Shown here piece by piece: positions 40,164-49,436 of a stretch of 64,000 nucleotides of DNA. The notes under the pieces were generated by a model that made no database searches, was not told the origin of the DNA, and worked only from the letters and a program-made list of their open reading frames with translations. The stretch is from Arcobacteraceae bacterium (GTDB lineage Bacteria; Campylobacterota; Campylobacteria; Campylobacterales; Arcobacteraceae): NCBI GenBank assembly GCA_028375605.1, contig JAONGR010000001.1, positions 1 through 64,000 on the forward strand, given 5' to 3'. The first letter of the stretch is position 1. Each line of letters opens with the position of its first letter. Position numbers and translations under genes: made by a program.

Positions 40164-40635
40164 TTATCTCACGTATTGTTGTAATATTTCCATTTTTCAT
40201 TTTGATTATGATGTAGTCAAGAGCTTTATTTTTTTTGAATTCTACAGAAAGTATATAATTCTTTAAGTTTTTGTTTGGAGTCAGATAGTTTACATTTTTT
40301 TCTTTATCAATTGTAAAATATTCTTTAATAACACCATATTTATTTTTATAGATTGAATCTATTAGTAAAAAAACTATTTTAATTGACAATTGATTTTTTA
40401 AATCTATTTTTTGTATTTCATTATCTACTAATATAGTTAAAGTATCATCTTCATAAATTAAAATTCGTGAAGAGTTATTATATTTCAACTTTATCTTATT
40501 TTTTATAAATTCTAAAGTCCCTTTTTTATATAAACTATTATCTATAACTTCAACATATTTCTCCTCTTCAAAATGTATTACTGAAGCATTTGAAACCGTA
40601 AATAATAATACTGTAATTAAAAAAAATCTAATCAT
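40156..40635 (-). CDS. LolA-like outer membrane lipoprotein carrier-related protein
   Basis: Secreted 159-aa protein between MMPL and APE membrane genes; LolA-like strand pattern. Confidence 0.55.
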   Translation of the reverse strand: MIRFFLITVLLFTVSNASVIHFEEEKYVEVIDNSLYKKGTLEFIKNKIKLKYNNSSRILIYEDDTLTILVDNEIQKIDLKNQLSIKIVFLLIDSIYKNKYGVIKEYFTIDKEKNVNYLTPNKNLKNYILSVEFKKNKALDYIIIKMKNGNITTIREINE

Positions 40636-41047
40636 TCATCCTCTTTAAAAATATAAACTTTCTATGTAAAAATTGTAAAATGGCACCCATTATAAAGACA
40701 CCATACCATCCAATAGAACTATAAAATGCCCATATTACAACTTCATCTCCTATAAATAAGAAAAAATGAATAATAACATTTACAGAACTAACCCCTACCC
40801 AATAAAGTGTAGATTGTTGAATATATTTTTGCTCTTCTTTTGATATCTCTTTTTTTATAAATTTTTTAGCATATTTTAAAACTATCGAATCTTTTTTTAT
40901 ATAAGATAAATATATGAGGAACGTTACAATGATAGACATAGTAAGAGGAAAAGCTTTTAGAGCTATTACATCATCCATACCTACACCAAAATTATGTAGT
41001 GTAAATAATATAATAGGAGCATAAAGAATAGATAAAATTATTCTCAT
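40628..41047 (-). CDS. APE-cluster membrane protein (COG4648-like)
   Basis: Four TM helices; position between LolA-like and ketoreductase genes. Confidence 0.5.
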   Translation of the reverse strand: MRIILSILYAPIILFTLHNFGVGMDDVIALKAFPLTMSIIVTFLIYLSYIKKDSIVLKYAKKFIKKEISKEEQKYIQQSTLYWVGVSSVNVIIHFFLFIGDEVVIWAFYSSIGWYGVFIMGAILQFLHRKFIFLKRMND

Positions 41048-41050
41048 AAA

Positions 41051-41782
41051 TTATCGAACCATAGCTCCACTAATATTTAAAACTTCACCACTTACGTATG
41101 TTGCGTCATGCCCTATAAAATAGGCACATTTTGCTACCTCTTCTACTTTCCCAAATCGTTTTAATGGAATAGCTTTTTTGAGTTCTTTTTTATTTGGAAT
41201 ATCTTCTATCATTTCTGATTCTATGATACCTGGTGCTAAGGCATTCACACGTATATTATAGCGACCGAGTTCTATAGCTAACGTTTTTGTCAATGAAATA
41301 ACACCACCCTTAGAAGCTGAATAATTTGCTTGTCCCGAGTTACCACTAATTCCAGAAATAGATGCAACATTAACAATGCTACCTTGTTTATTCATCATCA
41401 TATTTTTGGAAATCATTTTAGTTATATAATATAATCCTGTTAAGTTTGTATTGATTACAGATTCCCACTCATCATCTTCCATAAAGAAAAAAAGATTATC
41501 TTTAATAATTCCAGCATTATTTACTAACACATCTACAGATAAATCTTCTAATGCACTTTTAATCGAAGTTTTATCTTGCATATTAAAAGTTATTAATTCC
41601 CCATGCTCAATAGAATCAAGAATATTTTGTGCTTTTTCTTTATTACTATTATAATGAACATACACAAAATAACCATTTTGCGCATATTCTTTTACAATTG
41701 CTTCACCTATGGAACCTGTTGCACCTGTTACTAATACTTTTTTTAATTCCATCGGTATCTCTTTCTTAAATAAATTTTGCAT
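41051..41782 (-). CDS. 3-oxoacyl-ACP reductase (FabG-like, ApeQ-type)
   Basis: VTGATGSIGEAIVKEYA, VNNAGIIKD, YSASKGGVISLTKTLA. Confidence 0.93.
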   Translation of the reverse strand: MQNLFKKEIPMELKKVLVTGATGSIGEAIVKEYAQNGYFVYVHYNSNKEKAQNILDSIEHGELITFNMQDKTSIKSALEDLSVDVLVNNAGIIKDNLFFFMEDDEWESVINTNLTGLYYITKMISKNMMMNKQGSIVNVASISGISGNSGQANYSASKGGVISLTKTLAIELGRYNIRVNALAPGIIESEMIEDIPNKKELKKAIPLKRFGKVEEVAKCAYFIGHDATYVSGEVLNISGAMVR

Positions 41783-43298
41783 CTTTTAATAAAACTTTGA
41801 TATTTCGAATATCCCCATCCATTCTTCTATCTTCTAAAAGAGGTTCTACAATTGTTCTTATTTCATCATAGATATTTCTAAGATAAGGAGATACTTCATC
41901 TTTACCTCTAATATCAACAGCTTGTGCCATCCCTATAAAAGCAATTGAAAGCATATTATGTAAATCTGGCATCATTTTAGCAAAATCATTTGCAGCTGTA
42001 GTTCCCATAGAAACTTTATCTTGGTTTAATGATTCTGTTGGTCTTGAGTGAATTGAGGCAGCAGTAGTATTTTTAATTACATCTGCACTTAGTGAACTTA
42101 AACTTATTTGCATAGCTTTAAACCCATGAAAAAATGGTTCTTTAGAAAGTTTTAAATTTTCACCTAAACCACGATTAAATTTATGATCAACTAATAATGC
42201 GAATTCTTTATCTAAAAGGTCTGCCAAGTTTGCAGCACAAATTTTAAGTGTATCCATTGCATGTGCTACATATCCTCCATAAAAATTTCCAGAAGTATAA
42301 ATCTTTTTATTTTCACCATCAATAAGAGGATTATCATTTACAGAGTTTATTTCTGTTTCTACCCAATTCTTTGAAATATCTAAATTGTCTCTAATTACTC
42401 CCAAAACTTGTGGTGCACATCTCATAGAATATGTATCTTGAATATTTAAATTATTATCAGCAAAAAATCTATCATATCTATCATCTCTACCATGAGTCAA
42501 TTTTGAACCTTGAATTTTATTCTGAATATTTTTTGCACTTGTAATTTGTCCAGAAAATGGTTTAGAATCATGTACAAAGTCAGCAACTGGAGTATCATCT
42601 CCTAATAACACCTCGAACATTCCAGAAACATAAGATTCCATAGAGTCTAAGATAACTTCAAATTCTTGAATCGCCTTAAGAGCAATAGCACTCATAATTG
42701 TTGTGCCGTTCATAATAGCTAAAGCTTCTTTGGGTTCAAATTCATAAGGTGTGATATTTAGTTCATTATAAACTTCCATTACATCTTTAATTTCACCTTT
42801 ATAATATACTTCTCTCTCCCCTGCTACAACTGCCGCTATATAAGATAATGGAGTCAGATCTCCACTAGCTCCTACTGAACCTTGAGAGGGGATCACAGGA
42901 ATGATATCTTTTTCGATTAACATCTCAAGTCGGTGTAAAAGATTTAATGAAACACCAGAACGTGCTTTACTTAAAGAAATTGTTCGACAAATTACAGCAT
43001 ACCGACAAACTTCATAACTAAGATTTACACCGATTCCACACCCATGAAATCTAAAAAGATTTGTTTGCAGTTTTGCAGCATCCTCATAATTAACATAATT
43101 TCTTCCAGCATCTCCATACCCTGTAGTAATTCCATAAATTGGTTTACCTTGCTTAATTGTATCCATCATAAAATCGTGTGTGTGATTAATAAATTTCGTA
43201 AACTCTTCATTATTTGATATTTCAATACAAGATGCATTTGTAATTTCGCTAAGTGTTATGTGTCTTTTGTCTATATTTAATTTCATTTTTTCTCCCAA
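41766..43298 (-). CDS. Aromatic amino acid ammonia-lyase (HAL/PAL/TAL family)
   Basis: MIO-forming GSVGASGDLTPLSYIAAVVAGE; LFRFHGCGIG; SINDNPL-like NSVNDNPL. Confidence 0.93.
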   Translation of the reverse strand: MGEKMKLNIDKRHITLSEITNASCIEISNNEEFTKFINHTHDFMMDTIKQGKPIYGITTGYGDAGRNYVNYEDAAKLQTNLFRFHGCGIGVNLSYEVCRYAVICRTISLSKARSGVSLNLLHRLEMLIEKDIIPVIPSQGSVGASGDLTPLSYIAAVVAGEREVYYKGEIKDVMEVYNELNITPYEFEPKEALAIMNGTTIMSAIALKAIQEFEVILDSMESYVSGMFEVLLGDDTPVADFVHDSKPFSGQITSAKNIQNKIQGSKLTHGRDDRYDRFFADNNLNIQDTYSMRCAPQVLGVIRDNLDISKNWVETEINSVNDNPLIDGENKKIYTSGNFYGGYVAHAMDTLKICAANLADLLDKEFALLVDHKFNRGLGENLKLSKEPFFHGFKAMQISLSSLSADVIKNTTAASIHSRPTESLNQDKVSMGTTAANDFAKMMPDLHNMLSIAFIGMAQAVDIRGKDEVSPYLRNIYDEIRTIVEPLLEDRRMDGDIRNIKVLLKDAKFI

Positions 43299-44146
43299 AA
43301 GTTATAAAAATTAAACCATTGATTTGGATGATTTAATATTGTTTTTTCGTACATTTTAATGTAAACTTTCATAGCTTTTTTTACAGCTACTTTTTCTTCT
43401 AACGTCTTATCTAATTCTATTTTAGTGAACTCTACACTATATTTTTTCATAGATTTAAAAATAACAAAATAAACTAAAATAGGTTTATTTGTTTTATATG
43501 CTATTTGAAATGGATTTTTATTAAAAAATGCTTCTTTACCAAAAAAGTCCATTCCTAATTCACCGCTTTTATTTGAAGCTCTATCACCCATAATTGCAAC
43601 GATTTCATCATTCATTAAGGCATTTGCTATCTCTATAGAAACAGTAATTCCACCTTTATTTAAATCGATAATATTTAAATTATTTTCTAAGTCTCTAGAG
43701 TTTTCAATATCTTTGATACTCTCAGATAATACCTCTTTCATTACTATATTAACTTTATTATTAATATCTTTTGTATCATTATTAGCTGACGCTGCCCATC
43801 CTCCATAATGAGAATGAAGAACTATACATCCATTCTTTAAAAGGTCAGACATTTTTTCTTTAGCATCATAATTAAAATCATACTCTTCAATAGTAAGCTT
43901 AGTAATAAACCTATCAACCATACAAATAGCAAATATTCTTAAATGTTCAAAATATACCATATTTGAAAATGGAACACCGATAGTATCATAATAATCTTTA
44001 ATTGATTTTTTTACATTTGTAGAAAATAAAAAATAAAAAAAACTTACTGGATACATTAAAAGATAAATAAATTTATACCCTAATATTTTATAAAGGGTAA
44101 AAACTAGATTAATACTCCAGCCACTCCCTCTTTGTTTGGTCTTCAC
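43283..44146 (-). CDS. LpxL/HtrB-like lysophospholipid acyltransferase
   Basis: VLHSHYGGWAASAN (H-x-G-x-W type), IMGDRASNKSGELGMDFFGKEAFF. Confidence 0.8.
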   Translation of the reverse strand: MKTKQRGSGWSINLVFTLYKILGYKFIYLLMYPVSFFYFLFSTNVKKSIKDYYDTIGVPFSNMVYFEHLRIFAICMVDRFITKLTIEEYDFNYDAKEKMSDLLKNGCIVLHSHYGGWAASANNDTKDINNKVNIVMKEVLSESIKDIENSRDLENNLNIIDLNKGGITVSIEIANALMNDEIVAIMGDRASNKSGELGMDFFGKEAFFNKNPFQIAYKTNKPILVYFVIFKSMKKYSVEFTKIELDKTLEEKVAVKKAMKVYIKMYEKTILNHPNQWFNFYNFWEKK

Positions 44147-44147
44147 T

Positions 44148-44858
44148 TTAATTCTTTTTAAAAATATTCAAAAAGTATCGCAGCCATTTAAAAGGTAAAA
44201 TTTGAAGATGAACCCACACTATTGCCATAGTATCGGAAAACTTTCTAAAATGACTTACTCTCTCTTCTGCTGTAGGATAATAACATTCAGTTACAACTTC
44301 TTTTATATTTTTATTCGCATCAGCATGTCTTACAATTACTTCCATCTCCCAATCAAAACGGTTTGTTTTAATTGGTAATGTCAATATAGATATAGGATAG
44401 ACTCTAAATCCAGATAAAGAGTCAGTTATCTCTTGACCAGTATCCCATGTTGCCCAAAAATTACTAAACCATCTACCAAACTTTGAACCATTTGGAATAT
44501 TTGCTATTTCAAAATTTCTTGCACCTATAATAATCTCATCTCCAGAACAAGCTTCAATCAAAAATTTAGATTGCGAGGCAAGATGTTGTCCATCTCCATC
44601 TAAACTAACTACATGTGTATAGCCTAATTCTTTAGCTTTGGTTACCCCTGTAATTATTGCTCTGCCTTTTCCTTGATTCCGTTCATGTCTCAAAAAAATT
44701 ATATTTTCTTTTTCCTCTTCGTTAAATAAACTTTCAACTACTACAGACGAACCATCATCAATAATAATTAATTTATAGCCATTTGAAATAACATCACTAG
44801 CAACACTTTTAATTGTTAATGGATTATTGTATGTGGGAATTATTGTTATTATATTCAT
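44148..44858 (-). CDS. Glycosyltransferase family 2
   Basis: NIITIIPTYNNPLTI, LIIIDDGSS, THVVSLDGDGQH. Confidence 0.93.
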   Translation of the reverse strand: MNIITIIPTYNNPLTIKSVASDVISNGYKLIIIDDGSSVVVESLFNEEEKENIIFLRHERNQGKGRAIITGVTKAKELGYTHVVSLDGDGQHLASQSKFLIEACSGDEIIIGARNFEIANIPNGSKFGRWFSNFWATWDTGQEITDSLSGFRVYPISILTLPIKTNRFDWEMEVIVRHADANKNIKEVVTECYYPTAEERVSHFRKFSDTMAIVWVHLQILPFKWLRYFLNIFKKN

Positions 44859-45255
44859 ATGTTATATTACCTATTAGTGTATTTTCTTCATCTACTATTT
44901 TAACTTTTCTTCTTGCGTCTTTATTTATTATCTTATAAAAAATCTTTTCATTTGGTAATGTTTTTTTTCTTAATTTTAAAAGTACAATATTTGTAATGTT
45001 ATCAGACAAAACTTCTGATAACATCTCTATATGACAAAAACCGGGAAGAATTGGATTTGAAGGAAAGTGTGCTTTAAAAATAGGATGTGAAGCATCAGTT
45101 AATTGTAAGATAATTGTTTCATTATCATTACTTATAAGATTATATAATTTAGAAGTTATATTCAAATATTTTCCTTTTTTATTATTTTGATTACTGTATT
45201 GATACAGTAAATTCACCAGAACAAACCGTAATTTGTTCATCAATACTACAAACAA
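44824..45255 (-). CDS. 3-hydroxyacyl-ACP dehydratase (FabZ/ApeI-like); start uncertain
   Basis: HPIFKAHFPSNPILPGFCHIEML hotdog dehydratase motif. Confidence 0.8.
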   Translation of the reverse strand: MFVVLMNKLRFVLVNLLYQYSNQNNKKGKYLNITSKLYNLISNDNETIILQLTDASHPIFKAHFPSNPILPGFCHIEMLSEVLSDNITNIVLLKLRKKTLPNEKIFYKIINKDARRKVKIVDEENTLIGNITYEYNNNNSHIQ

Positions 45256-45541
45256 TAAAACTATAATTACTCATGGTTTCAAAAGTTAAATTGAGAGTCA
45301 ATTTAATAATAAATTCTTTATCTACAGTTTTATTTAACCATACTATATTTTTTGCATTTGCTAAAAATCCTAATTTATAATTTCCTTCTTGAAAAAATGC
45401 AGCACTAGACTGAGCTGCGGCTTCAATAAACACAGCTAAAGAAGGAGTTTCTTCAAAACTACATTGAACGCTTGCTTCTTTTTCATTTAAAGAGCATATC
45501 TTTTTTGCAAAAATTAATGGCTCTTGGTGTGGTAACTTCAT
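45191..45541 (-). CDS. Hotdog-fold dehydratase (ApeP-like)
   Basis: MKLPHQEPLIFAKKICSLNEKEASVQC, FIEAAAQSSAAFF. Confidence 0.75.
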   Translation of the reverse strand: MKLPHQEPLIFAKKICSLNEKEASVQCSFEETPSLAVFIEAAAQSSAAFFQEGNYKLGFLANAKNIVWLNKTVDKEFIIKLTLNLTFETMSNYSFIVCSIDEQITVCSGEFTVSIQ

Positions 45542-46191
45542 AGTTCTACTTCTATAATATTATTTTGTTCTGTTCTAGTATTTATTGCTACATTATATAA
45601 TTCAACTAAAGAGTTTGGTATTTTTATAATTTTTTTTGAATCGACTTTTAAATTTGCAGTTTCTTCGGTGAATTTTACTCTTAAAGCAACACCACATTCC
45701 AAATATTCAATACAATCATTTACATCATTAATATTCGGAATATTTAAAGTTTCTATACCCATAAGAAGTAATTCATCTCCATCTAATGCTTTTACAGCGG
45801 CAGATTTCAAAATATTTTTTGAGGTATTGTCTCCACTTGAAATTGTCATTATCTCTTTTTCATTACCAGATAAAATTGATAAATAAGAGATCGCCGTATT
45901 ATAAACAGAGTTTTGAAAATGTGTTGGACTAATAGGTTCATTATCTGCAATAGAATTTAAAATAGTATCTGTAGCTAATAATTCTCCAAAACTACTCCCA
46001 AATAAAATTCTTTCATTTGAATAATTTACTTTGGAAGCTAAATAGATTGCAATTTTTGAAGCTCGGGTTAACCTTCTTCGCGTAACCATTTTAGGCACTA
46101 ATTTTTTTGTATTTAAATCTACTATTTCAGTCTTATCTAATACAACACATGCATCTAATATTTGCAGGTTTATTTTTTTTGTTTGTTTCAT
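45538..46191 (-). CDS. Beta-ketoacyl synthase chain-length-factor-like protein (no catalytic Cys)
   Basis: ILFGSSFGELLATDTILNSIADNEPISPTHFQNSVYNTAISYLSILSGN. Confidence 0.75.
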   Translation of the reverse strand: MKQTKKINLQILDACVVLDKTEIVDLNTKKLVPKMVTRRRLTRASKIAIYLASKVNYSNERILFGSSFGELLATDTILNSIADNEPISPTHFQNSVYNTAISYLSILSGNEKEIMTISSGDNTSKNILKSAAVKALDGDELLLMGIETLNIPNINDVNDCIEYLECGVALRVKFTEETANLKVDSKKIIKIPNSLVELYNVAINTRTEQNNIIEVEL

Positions 46192-47306
46192 TTTACACGT
46201 CCAAATATCAAACTACAGTTATTTCCACCAAAAGCAAATGAATTACTCATAACATATTTAATATCTAAATCTTTATTCTCCATAGGAAATAAAATATTAT
46301 TATTTTCTGCAACATTCATATTTGTAACTTTAGGTATAACTTGGTTCAAAATTACTAACGATGAAATTACAGCTTCCAAAGAACCAGCAGCTCCTAAAGT
46401 ATGCCCTGTAACTGATTTTGTGGAACTTACATAAACATCTTTTCCAAAAATAGCTTCAATTGCATTTGCTTCAGCATGATCATTTGCCATAGTACCTGTT
46501 CCATGTGCATTTATGTACTGTATATCTTTAGCTTTTTTATTAGCTGAATCTAATGCATTTTGCATAGATTTTTGAGCTCCTTTACCATCTGGATGAGGAT
46601 GAGTCATATGATGAGCATCAGAACTATATCCAACCCCACAAAGTTCTACACAATTTTCATTTGGTACTGTTTGTAATAAAGTTGAGACTATCCCCTCTGC
46701 TACATTCATACCTTCCCGAGATTCATCAAAAGGTTTGCAAGTATTTGATGATAAAACACCAAGTGATAAAAAACCACCAACTGTAGTTTTAGATATTTGA
46801 TCTATACCAACTACTAATACATTTGAATACAATCCTTTAGATAAAACTTCATAGGCATATCCCATAGCATTAGCACTAGAGGTACAAGCAGTTGAAAAAG
46901 ATATACTATCCCTGAATTTATGTTCTCCTTCAATGATATGAGAAATTGCATTTATATTATGTAATTTTGGATTTATATTTTTATATTCTTTGCTTTTCAA
47001 AAATATATTCTCAGTGTTATTCATCCCACCAACAGAAGAACCTATAACAAGTAATGTATCTTCAAAATCTTTTAAATTGCTATTATCTAATATCTCTTCA
47101 ATTTGTTTAGTTAAAATTTCATAAAAAATCTGATCAGACTTAATCAATCCTACGGATGGTGAAAGATTTTGAAAATAGTTTTTTATTTGAGTAATTCCAC
47201 TTCTAGAGTTACATATATTGTGAAATAATTCTTCGTTATTTTTTCCCGCACAGCAACAACTACTGCTATGTGTTATATAAACTTTTTTAGAAGATTGAGA
47301 TATCAA
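46188..47306 (-). CDS. Beta-ketoacyl-ACP synthase (FabF-like, aryl polyene type)
   Basis: Catalytic TACTSSANAMGYA, NAHGTGTMANDHAE, KSVTGHTLGAAGSLEAV. Confidence 0.94.
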   Translation of the reverse strand: MISQSSKKVYITHSSSCCCAGKNNEELFHNICNSRSGITQIKNYFQNLSPSVGLIKSDQIFYEILTKQIEEILDNSNLKDFEDTLLVIGSSVGGMNNTENIFLKSKEYKNINPKLHNINAISHIIEGEHKFRDSISFSTACTSSANAMGYAYEVLSKGLYSNVLVVGIDQISKTTVGGFLSLGVLSSNTCKPFDESREGMNVAEGIVSTLLQTVPNENCVELCGVGYSSDAHHMTHPHPDGKGAQKSMQNALDSANKKAKDIQYINAHGTGTMANDHAEANAIEAIFGKDVYVSSTKSVTGHTLGAAGSLEAVISSLVILNQVIPKVTNMNVAENNNILFPMENKDLDIKYVMSNSFAFGGNNCSLIFGRVK

Positions 47307-47560
47307 GAATTGTTCGAATCATTAATGTATTTTAATAAATTTTCAATTGATGCAAAAATTACATCATATTGTTTAGAATCATTAATTTTAACACCAAATT
47401 CTTTTTCTATTGCAAGTACCAATTCAATAGAATCAACGGAATCCAATCCTATACCTTCATCACCAAATAGTGGATCTTTATCATCAATCTCATCTGCTGT
47501 AATATCTTCTAAATTTAAATATTTAATTAAAACGTTTTTTAGTGTGTCGCTTGTTATCAT
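47303..47560 (-). CDS. Acyl carrier protein
   Basis: GDEGIGLDSVDSIELVLAIEKEFGVKI: phosphopantetheine site DSV. Confidence 0.93.
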   Translation of the reverse strand: MITSDTLKNVLIKYLNLEDITADEIDDKDPLFGDEGIGLDSVDSIELVLAIEKEFGVKINDSKQYDVIFASIENLLKYINDSNNS

Positions 47561-47604
47561 GTATAGGTACTGTCCTTTATTATTTTAAATAAAATTCTAC
47601 TATA

Positions 47605-48549
47605 TTAAAGCTTATCATTTAATATTATATTTATTTTTTTAGATACTTTCTTGGAAATAAGAATACTTGTATGGTTTTCATTAAAACCAAAAATACTGAT
47701 AGCACCATCTTGAGCGTATTGAGATAGTTGACTTTCAATAGAAATTGTTCCATCATTATCTCGACCATATAAAGTTATTTTACCTTTATATCCAAATATT
47801 AAATAATGATTTACACCATTAAAGATATTATTATTTTTTAATAACTTAATAAATTGACTATCTTTTTTCATATCATTCCATGAAGGAATATAATATGGTA
47901 GGTCTTTTGTATTAGTAGCACCTGCATGACCACCCCATGGTGTAGATAAAGTAATAAATAAGTCTACTCTTTTTTTATTTTTATTTAACTCTTTTATCAA
48001 AGACTTAGAGATGAGTCCTCCCATACTATGAGCGATAACAACCATCTTATTTATATCATATTCAGTTAGTAATTTTTCTAAATTTTCATTGATAATATCT
48101 ACAGTATAACTTAACTTCACACCTGATGGGTATGAAACTATAATTGGTTGATATCTTGTTTTATCTAATTTTTGAATTATATACTCCCAATCTAAAGGCG
48201 TTCCTCCTGCTCCATGTACAAATAAAATAGGTATTTTTCTACTGTCATATTTATTTAAAAAATATATACCACCACCTATTTTTTTTATAAATTTGTAAGG
48301 TAACCATAATCCTGTTTGTGCATATTTTCTAGAAAACTTTCTACTATCTAAAGTACTAATTTTACCATATGCAAAGTTTGATTGGTACATCTTCAATATT
48401 TGTTTATCTTTTACATCATTTTCAGATTTTTCTTGAGAATAAAAAGAAAGGGAAACATTTTCTTTAAAATTATCTAATTTACTACAACCACTAAAAATAA
48501 TAAGGAGGACTATTGATCCACAAATTTTAAAACAATTTCTAATTTTCAT
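47605..48549 (-). CDS. Lipoprotein alpha/beta-hydrolase (lipase/esterase-like)
   Basis: Lipobox IFSGC; ILFVHGAGGTPLDWE; VVIAHSMGGLISKSL nucleophile elbow. Confidence 0.85.
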   Translation of the reverse strand: MKIRNCFKICGSIVLLIIFSGCSKLDNFKENVSLSFYSQEKSENDVKDKQILKMYQSNFAYGKISTLDSRKFSRKYAQTGLWLPYKFIKKIGGGIYFLNKYDSRKIPILFVHGAGGTPLDWEYIIQKLDKTRYQPIIVSYPSGVKLSYTVDIINENLEKLLTEYDINKMVVIAHSMGGLISKSLIKELNKNKKRVDLFITLSTPWGGHAGATNTKDLPYYIPSWNDMKKDSQFIKLLKNNNIFNGVNHYLIFGYKGKITLYGRDNDGTISIESQLSQYAQDGAISIFGFNENHTSILISKKVSKKINIILNDKL

Positions 48550-48590
48550 TTAATTCTATACTCTCAATTCAATAAATATTTATGATAATA

Positions 48591-48616
48591 ATATATCATA
48601 ATAATATATCATAATA
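48591..48616. repeat. Two tandem 13-bp AT-rich repeats in the cluster/cdsA divergent promoter region
   Basis: ATATATCATAATA x2. Confidence 0.65.
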
Positions 48617-48683
48617 ATTATAAAGTAATTAACTATTTACTTATAATTTTGTATAATAATAAAAAAATCATTTAGGATATATT

Positions 48684-49436
48684 ATGTTAGAGATGTTTAC
48701 AGGTACAAGAGCTAAAACAGGAATTGTTTTATTAATAATATTTTTAACAGTAGGTTATATAAATTCAATTCCATTAACTTGGTTATTCTTTGGTATACCA
48801 ATGTTAATTGCAGTAAAAGAAGCAATGAATTTATTTAACAGTAATGACGATAAAATTTATGTTTATGCTATTCTTATTTGGATAGTTGCCTATTTTTATC
48901 CAAAACCAGAAGATTTAGTTTTTGTTGTTGGTATTCTTTTTGCTTCAATCCTTGCATATACAAAAGAATTTAATAAAAATTTATTTTTACCACTTATGTA
49001 TCCAATAGCTTCATTTCTGTTTTTATTTTCTTTGTACGTATCATACGGAATTGAATCAATATTATGGCTAGTTGCAGTTGTAGCAGGTACAGATATAGGT
49101 GCATATTTTGTAGGTAAAACGGTAGGTTCTACAAAATTTTGTGAAACAAGTCCAAATAAAACTCTAGAAGGTGTTGCAGGTGGAGTTATCACTGCTGCTA
49201 TTTTAGGGCTGATTTTTGCTCCTGAAGAGATTAATTTTGTTCTGGCTATTGGGGTATCACTTGTAGTTGCAATTGCATCTGTGTTTGGTGACTTATTTGA
49301 AAGTTATTTAAAAAGAGAAGCTGATGTAAAAGACAGTGGAAATATCTTACCCGGTCATGGTGGTATTTTAGATAGAACTGATGGTTATTTATTTGGTGGG
49401 ATTATCATGCTAGTATTATTAAGGTTATTTGCTTGA
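48684..49436 (+). CDS. cdsA: Phosphatidate cytidylyltransferase
   Basis: GDLFESYLKREADVKDSGNILPGHGGILDRTDGYLFG signature. Confidence 0.97.
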   Translation: MLEMFTGTRAKTGIVLLIIFLTVGYINSIPLTWLFFGIPMLIAVKEAMNLFNSNDDKIYVYAILIWIVAYFYPKPEDLVFVVGILFASILAYTKEFNKNLFLPLMYPIASFLFLFSLYVSYGIESILWLVAVVAGTDIGAYFVGKTVGSTKFCETSPNKTLEGVAGGVITAAILGLIFAPEEINFVLAIGVSLVVAIASVFGDLFESYLKREADVKDSGNILPGHGGILDRTDGYLFGGIIMLVLLRLFA

